Shown: positions 62,896 through 64,000 of the stretch, piece by piece
Layout of the letters: each line of letters begins with the position of its first letter
How positions within the stretch are numbered: the stretch's first letter is position 1
Assembly: GCA_019136135.1 (NCBI GenBank)
Contig: JAGVUR010000097.1
Coordinates: 1 to 64,000, forward strand
Length of the DNA: 64,000 bases
Reading direction: 5' to 3'
From: Verrucomicrobiota bacterium
GTDB taxonomy: Bacteria > Verrucomicrobiota > Lentisphaeria > Oligosphaerales > Oligosphaeraceae
Position numbers and translations under genes: made by a program
The notes under the pieces: model-generated
The model's input: only the letters and a program-made list of their open reading frames with translations
What the model was told of the DNA's origin: nothing
Database searches by the model: none

Positions 62896-64000
62896 TCATT
62901 TATCCAGAACGATTTCAACATTGTCCAGCGGCTTTCCCTGGGCATCCAGCAGGCGGATCAGCATCTGCCATCCGCCTGCATCCTGAATCGCCTTGACTAG
63001 CAAGCGATTGCGACCAGCCTTCAACTTGCCTGAAATCATCTCCTGATCCTTTGCCGCCGCACGGGACGTCAGGGAAGTACCAAGCTTTTCGCCGTTAAGC
63101 CACAGGACGTACCCGTCATCCGAACCCATGCCCAGTCGTATATCCCGATCAACGGGCGAAATCACATCGCAGGCCAGATAGGCACACACATGTGTCGGCG
63201 GCGCTCCGGTCACCACCGCATCCTCCAGGCGAATCTGGTTCAGGTGGATGCGATCGCTTTCGCTATGCAGCTGGTCCCAACGAACTTCGTACTCGCCAGG
63301 CACCCAATAGAATCCCGGTTGGAACACCGCTTTTGCCTTCGCGCCGAACTTCGCCTGATACGTCGCCTCGCCGCCCAGGTAATCCGTCGCCGCCGCCTGG
63401 TACCCATTCAGTTCGTCTCCCCTATTCGGGAAGGGACCCAGCACCAGGAAATCCCGTATGAATCCATCCTTGCTCAGCTTGAAGGGACCTGGCGCAAATG
63501 GCTCTGGCGGCGGCGCAGCTTCCTCCACCAGCACAGCACTCGCATTGTCATAGATCACTTCTCCATCATTGCCCATGTAGTAGTTGCGGAGATAGAAGTA
63601 GAATTCATCTCCCGTGGCGACATGGAGCGCCTCGACACGTCCCCAAACGCCCTCCTTCGCTTCACATCGCTTGTTGAAAAGCATCTTGTATTGCTCGGTC
63701 GTAATCTGGATGCTTCCATGGCTATTGCCTTTAAGCTTCTTGATATCCGCGCTGATCCTATACGTCTTCCCCTTCTGCATCCGTATCCGCTGGACAACGT
63801 AGCTCGTGCTGCCAACAACCTTGCCGGAGTAGCGACCTGACGTGCAATCCTCCATCCGCTCCGACGCATAGCTCCAGCAACTTGCCTGACGATCGTGCTC
63901 CCAATGCTCGAAATCCCGGTTCTTGAGTATCTCGCCCAACGACTGTTCATTGAACACCCACTTCCCAACCGGCTTCCGCAACTCCTCGCGGCGACGATTC
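62896..64000 (-). CDS. Carbohydrate-binding secreted protein, C-terminal part (cut by the window edge)
   Basis: At least 367 residues are visible; the reading frame stays open to the window edge at 64000, so the true start and any catalytic domain lie outside. Its first visible part (to about residue 150) is a CBM4_9-like beta-sandwich (RDFEHWEHDRQASCW, RMQKGKTYRISADIKKL, VIYDNASAVLVEE). A second beta domain has IRDFLVLGPFPNRG and GMGSDDGYVLWLNGEKL, then AGRNRLLVKAIQDAGGWQML, the PA14/jelly-roll-like module common in Lentisphaerae and Planctomycete sugar enzymes. The TTG at 63981 is not a likely start. It is the first gene of a unit with the TolB-like propeller. Confidence 0.7.
   Translation of the reverse strand, partial: NRRREELRKPVGKWVFNEQSLGEILKNRDFEHWEHDRQASCWSYASERMEDCTSGRYSGKVVGSTSYVVQRIRMQKGKTYRISADIKKLKGNSHGSIQITTEQYKMLFNKRCEAKEGVWGRVEALHVATGDEFYFYLRNYYMGNDGEVIYDNASAVLVEEAAPPPEPFAPGPFKLSKDGFIRDFLVLGPFPNRGDELNGYQAAATDYLGGEATYQAKFGAKAKAVFQPGFYWVPGEYEVRWDQLHSESDRIHLNQIRLEDAVVTGAPPTHVCAYLACDVISPVDRDIRLGMGSDDGYVLWLNGEKLGTSLTSRAAAKDQEMISGKLKAGRNRLLVKAIQDAGGWQMLIRLLDAQGKPLDNVEIVLDK

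Noticed and set aside
1..64000. tRNA or rRNA genes
   Set aside because: No cloverleaf with CCA end or conserved rRNA segment was seen in the intergenic gaps by eye; a covariance search would be decisive.

Overview
The window looks like a chromosomal segment of a Gram-negative PVC-group bacterium, most likely Lentisphaerae/Victivallales or a close relative. This is inferred from gene content only. The clues are two short pseudopilins of the '[16 protein letters not shown] ... DGHV' type found in large numbers in Lentisphaerae and Planctomycetes, an Akkermansia-like secretin/PilM/PilO cluster, several secreted polysaccharide-degrading enzymes with carbohydrate-binding or LamG domains, a WaaG-type lipopolysaccharide core glucosyltransferase, and anaerobic metabolism (indolepyruvate:ferredoxin oxidoreductase). 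No rRNA, tRNA, CRISPR array or insertion sequence was recognised. Most genes are on the minus strand.

Layout. 1-8.8 kb: a secreted BNR-propeller protein, a UDPGP-type nucleotidyltransferase, and two large secreted clan GH-A glycosidases separated by a hairpin-rich spacer. 9.0-13.3 kb: a visibly AT-richer accessory island holding a pair of unknown envelope proteins, a pentapeptide-repeat protein and a three-gene cassette with a SecB-like chaperone. One gene of the cassette is split by a -1 frame change exactly at a T TTT TTG heptamer, and the cassette lies between two direct copies of a hairpin repeat. 13.4-25.8 kb: a chagasin-like secreted protein, a giant Sel1-repeat/SUMF1-like protein, and a type IV pilus/type II secretion-like operon (secretin, PilM-PilN fusion, PilO-like, PilP/GspC-like, PilB/GspE ATPase; no PilC/GspF here). 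26-32.7 kb: an operon iorB-paaK-iorA, a membrane protein, an RlmI-like methyltransferase, and a lipoprotein that reads as a fusion of MEMO-like and AMMECR1-like domains.

32.9-43.1 kb: a pseudopilin, a MATE exporter, a sugar-phosphate isomerase-like TIM barrel, then a minus-strand run U32 peptidase/RlhA-like, short sugar-phosphate transferase, nitrilase-family amidohydrolase and RecD2 helicase. 43.2-50.5 kb: WaaG, an AIDA/RTX-repeat protein with no Sec signal, an unknown helical protein, a NagD-type phosphatase and a CrtI-like oxidoreductase. 50.5-58.7 kb: FtsH, an FHA-domain membrane protein, an ExbB-ExbD-TPR module and malic enzyme. 58.9-64 kb: a second pseudopilin with a consensus sigma-70 promoter and a strong terminator, a block of simple repeats, a LamG-esterase, a TolB-like propeller and the truncated end of a carbohydrate-binding protein.

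The most promising undescribed system is the SecB-like cassette at 11.7-13.3 kb. Other unusual items are the lipoprotein MEMO-AMMECR1 fusion, the dispersed hairpin family that shares a 3' CTAC, and a 10-bp C-rich tandem repeat with G-quadruplex potential on the minus strand.
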